A stretch of 64,000 nt of DNA from Pleomorphomonas carboxyditropha (GTDB taxonomy: Bacteria; Pseudomonadota; Alphaproteobacteria; Rhizobiales; Pleomorphomonadaceae): the NCBI RefSeq assembly GCF_002770725.1, contig NZ_NQVN01000007.1, positions 142,813 through 206,812 on the forward strand, read 5' to 3'. Positions 63,316 to 64,000 of the stretch are shown one piece after another. The notes below the pieces were generated by a model, which worked only from the letters and a program-made list of their open reading frames with translations, made no database searches and was not told where the DNA came from. The position numbers were made by a program, and so were the translations under genes. Numbering within the stretch: the stretch's first letter is position 1; every line of letters starts with the position of its first letter.

Positions 63316-63559
63316 ATGTTCTGCTCGGGAAGGGGATGGAAGCAAGCCCGGTAAAGCGTCGTATAAGCTACCAGATTGCGCCGCATTGGTTCCACGCTTC
63401 CCGAGTCTCGATCGGCATCGCGGCGCGTTGCACGGATTCGCGTGCCCTGGTCGCCTTGCGAGGGAAACATTTGGGACGTCCTGAAATCAAAATGGCTTTG
63501 TGCCGACGGCGAGCAAAGCCACGCGGGCAAATTCCAACAACAGGGCTTTGTGTGAAGTT

Positions 63560-63635
63560 TGGTGGAGCTAAGCGGGATCGAACCGCTGACCTCCTGCATG
63601 CCATGCAGGCGCTCTCCCAGCTGAGCTATAGCCCC
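63560..63635 (-). tRNA. tRNA-Ala (anticodon GGC)
   Basis: 76 nt including an encoded CCA. The acceptor stem GGGGCTA pairs with TAGCTCC (with one G-T), the anticodon stem CCTGC/GCAGG closes the loop ATGGCAT with anticodon GGC, and the T loop GGTTCGATCC is standard. Reads alanine codons GCC and GCU. It lies beside an insertion sequence. Confidence 0.97.
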
Positions 63636-63873
63636 ATCAGGCGTCGTTTCCGGCTTGGGAAGATGCCGTCGGCTTTCGCTTTCGGGCGCCGCCGGTGTGG
63701 GTTCCGGCTCGACGAGGCGGGATATACTCAGCATTCCCCCGCCGATCAAGAGGTTTTTCGGGCTCCGGCGATTTTTCCGTCATCTTTTTGAACAAATGGC
63801 CGATTTCCGAGAATTTTGAAGGGGTTGCCGACGGTTGCGGCGCGTTGTCACAAAAGAAAAGGCCGGCTGGGAG

Positions 63874-64000
63874 TGAACTGACCCCATTAAGTTGGACGGT
63901 TTCATAGGCTGGGTCGATTTAAGGGCTGGGTCCTGTATTGTACGGGGCTCAGCCCTTTGAGTTTCATCCTGATGCGGTCATTGTTGTAGTAGCGGATATA
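63874..64000. mobile_element. End of an IS3-family insertion sequence (runs off the window)
   Basis: The terminal inverted repeat starts TGAACTGACCCC at 63874 and continues to about GTTGGAC at 63897, typical of IS3-family elements. The transposase gene reads leftwards and ends just inside. The target-site duplication and other end lie outside the window. Confidence 0.8.
63902..64000 (-). CDS. IS3-family transposase OrfB, C-terminal end
   Basis: 32 codons are visible before the TGA at 63902-63904: YIRYYNNDRIRMKLKGLSPV and a short tail. This is the end of the DDE integrase-core transposase of IS3-type elements (YYN..RI....GLSPVQYR). The catalytic residues are off the window. Partial. Confidence 0.88.
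   Translation of the reverse strand, partial: YIRYYNNDRIRMKLKGLSPVQYRTQPLNRPSL

Noticed and set aside
63270..63749. An open frame spanning the tRNA-Ala gene on the minus strand
   Set aside because: The tRNA fold is unambiguous and the peptide has no features; it is a chance frame through a structural RNA.

Overview
The window is 64 kb of high-GC chromosomal DNA from an alphaproteobacterium, most likely of the Hyphomicrobiales (Rhizobiales). The evidence is the gene order rpsT, dnaA, dnaN, recF, gyrB with mutM, ubiE and ubiB next door; the mdh, sucC, sucD, sucA, sucB, lpd TCA block; the LpoA-like / rsmI / yraN / gshB block; an Omp19-type lipoprotein; an AccD without zinc-finger cysteines; and RIME-like palindromes. 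A member of the Pleomorphomonadaceae is a guess that the sequence alone cannot prove. Coding density is very high and nearly all genes are housekeeping genes. Four-base stop/start overlaps (ATGA, GTGA, TTGA) are common, so many operons are probably translationally coupled.

Region 1 (1-14.5 kb) is a cobalamin cluster. The N-terminus of an unidentified leftward gene is followed by two CtrA-like direct repeats that bracket a multi-hairpin repeat, then a complete cobalamin riboswitch. Under the riboswitch lie a DUF1636 gene, cobW, cobN, cobG, cobH, cobI, cobJ, then cobL, cobE, cobM. cobK lies antisense between cobJ and cobL. cbiD (reverse) and cobB (forward) follow. The pathway is oxygen-dependent in type (CobG, CobN/CobW), but it carries CbiD, and no cobF is seen.

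Region 2 (14.5-31.5 kb) holds an FMN reductase and msrA, a Crp/Fnr regulator, ubiB and ubiE, mutM, rpsT, a rhodanese, and dnaA-dnaN-recF-gyrB. A DUF429 protein, a small membrane protein, an Omp19-like inhibitor lipoprotein and zapE complete it. About 525 bp between rpsT and the rhodanese is conspicuously AT-richer and gene-free.

Region 3 (31.5-41.7 kb) is the TCA block mdh / sucCD / sucAB / lpd. It contains a second copy of the multi-hairpin repeat (between sucD and sucA) and a LysE-type exporter bracketed by three related palindromes (between sucB and lpd).

Region 4 (41.7-53.2 kb) holds an EamA permease, xerC, a Pro/Trp/Gly-rich secreted protein, a LacI regulator overlapping a GINT1_N-like gene, an amidohydrolase-like protein, accD-folC, an EI24 membrane protein, a PfkB kinase, a repeat-rich spacer (multi-hairpin copies C and D plus an inverted pair of REP-like hairpins), and a D-2-hydroxyacid dehydrogenase.

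Region 5 (53.2-64 kb) holds an SH3 protein, the rsmI-yraN-gshB operon with a Dabb gene in front, an LpoA-like lipoprotein, trpF-trpB-trpA, a CitMHS_2/NhaD-type antiporter, a FUSC protein, tRNA-Ala(GGC), and the end of an IS3-family element running off the right edge.

The most unusual content is non-coding: three separate families of structured intergenic repeats. In two of them, copies differ by paired changes that keep the stems intact, which points to selection on or processing of folded DNA or RNA.
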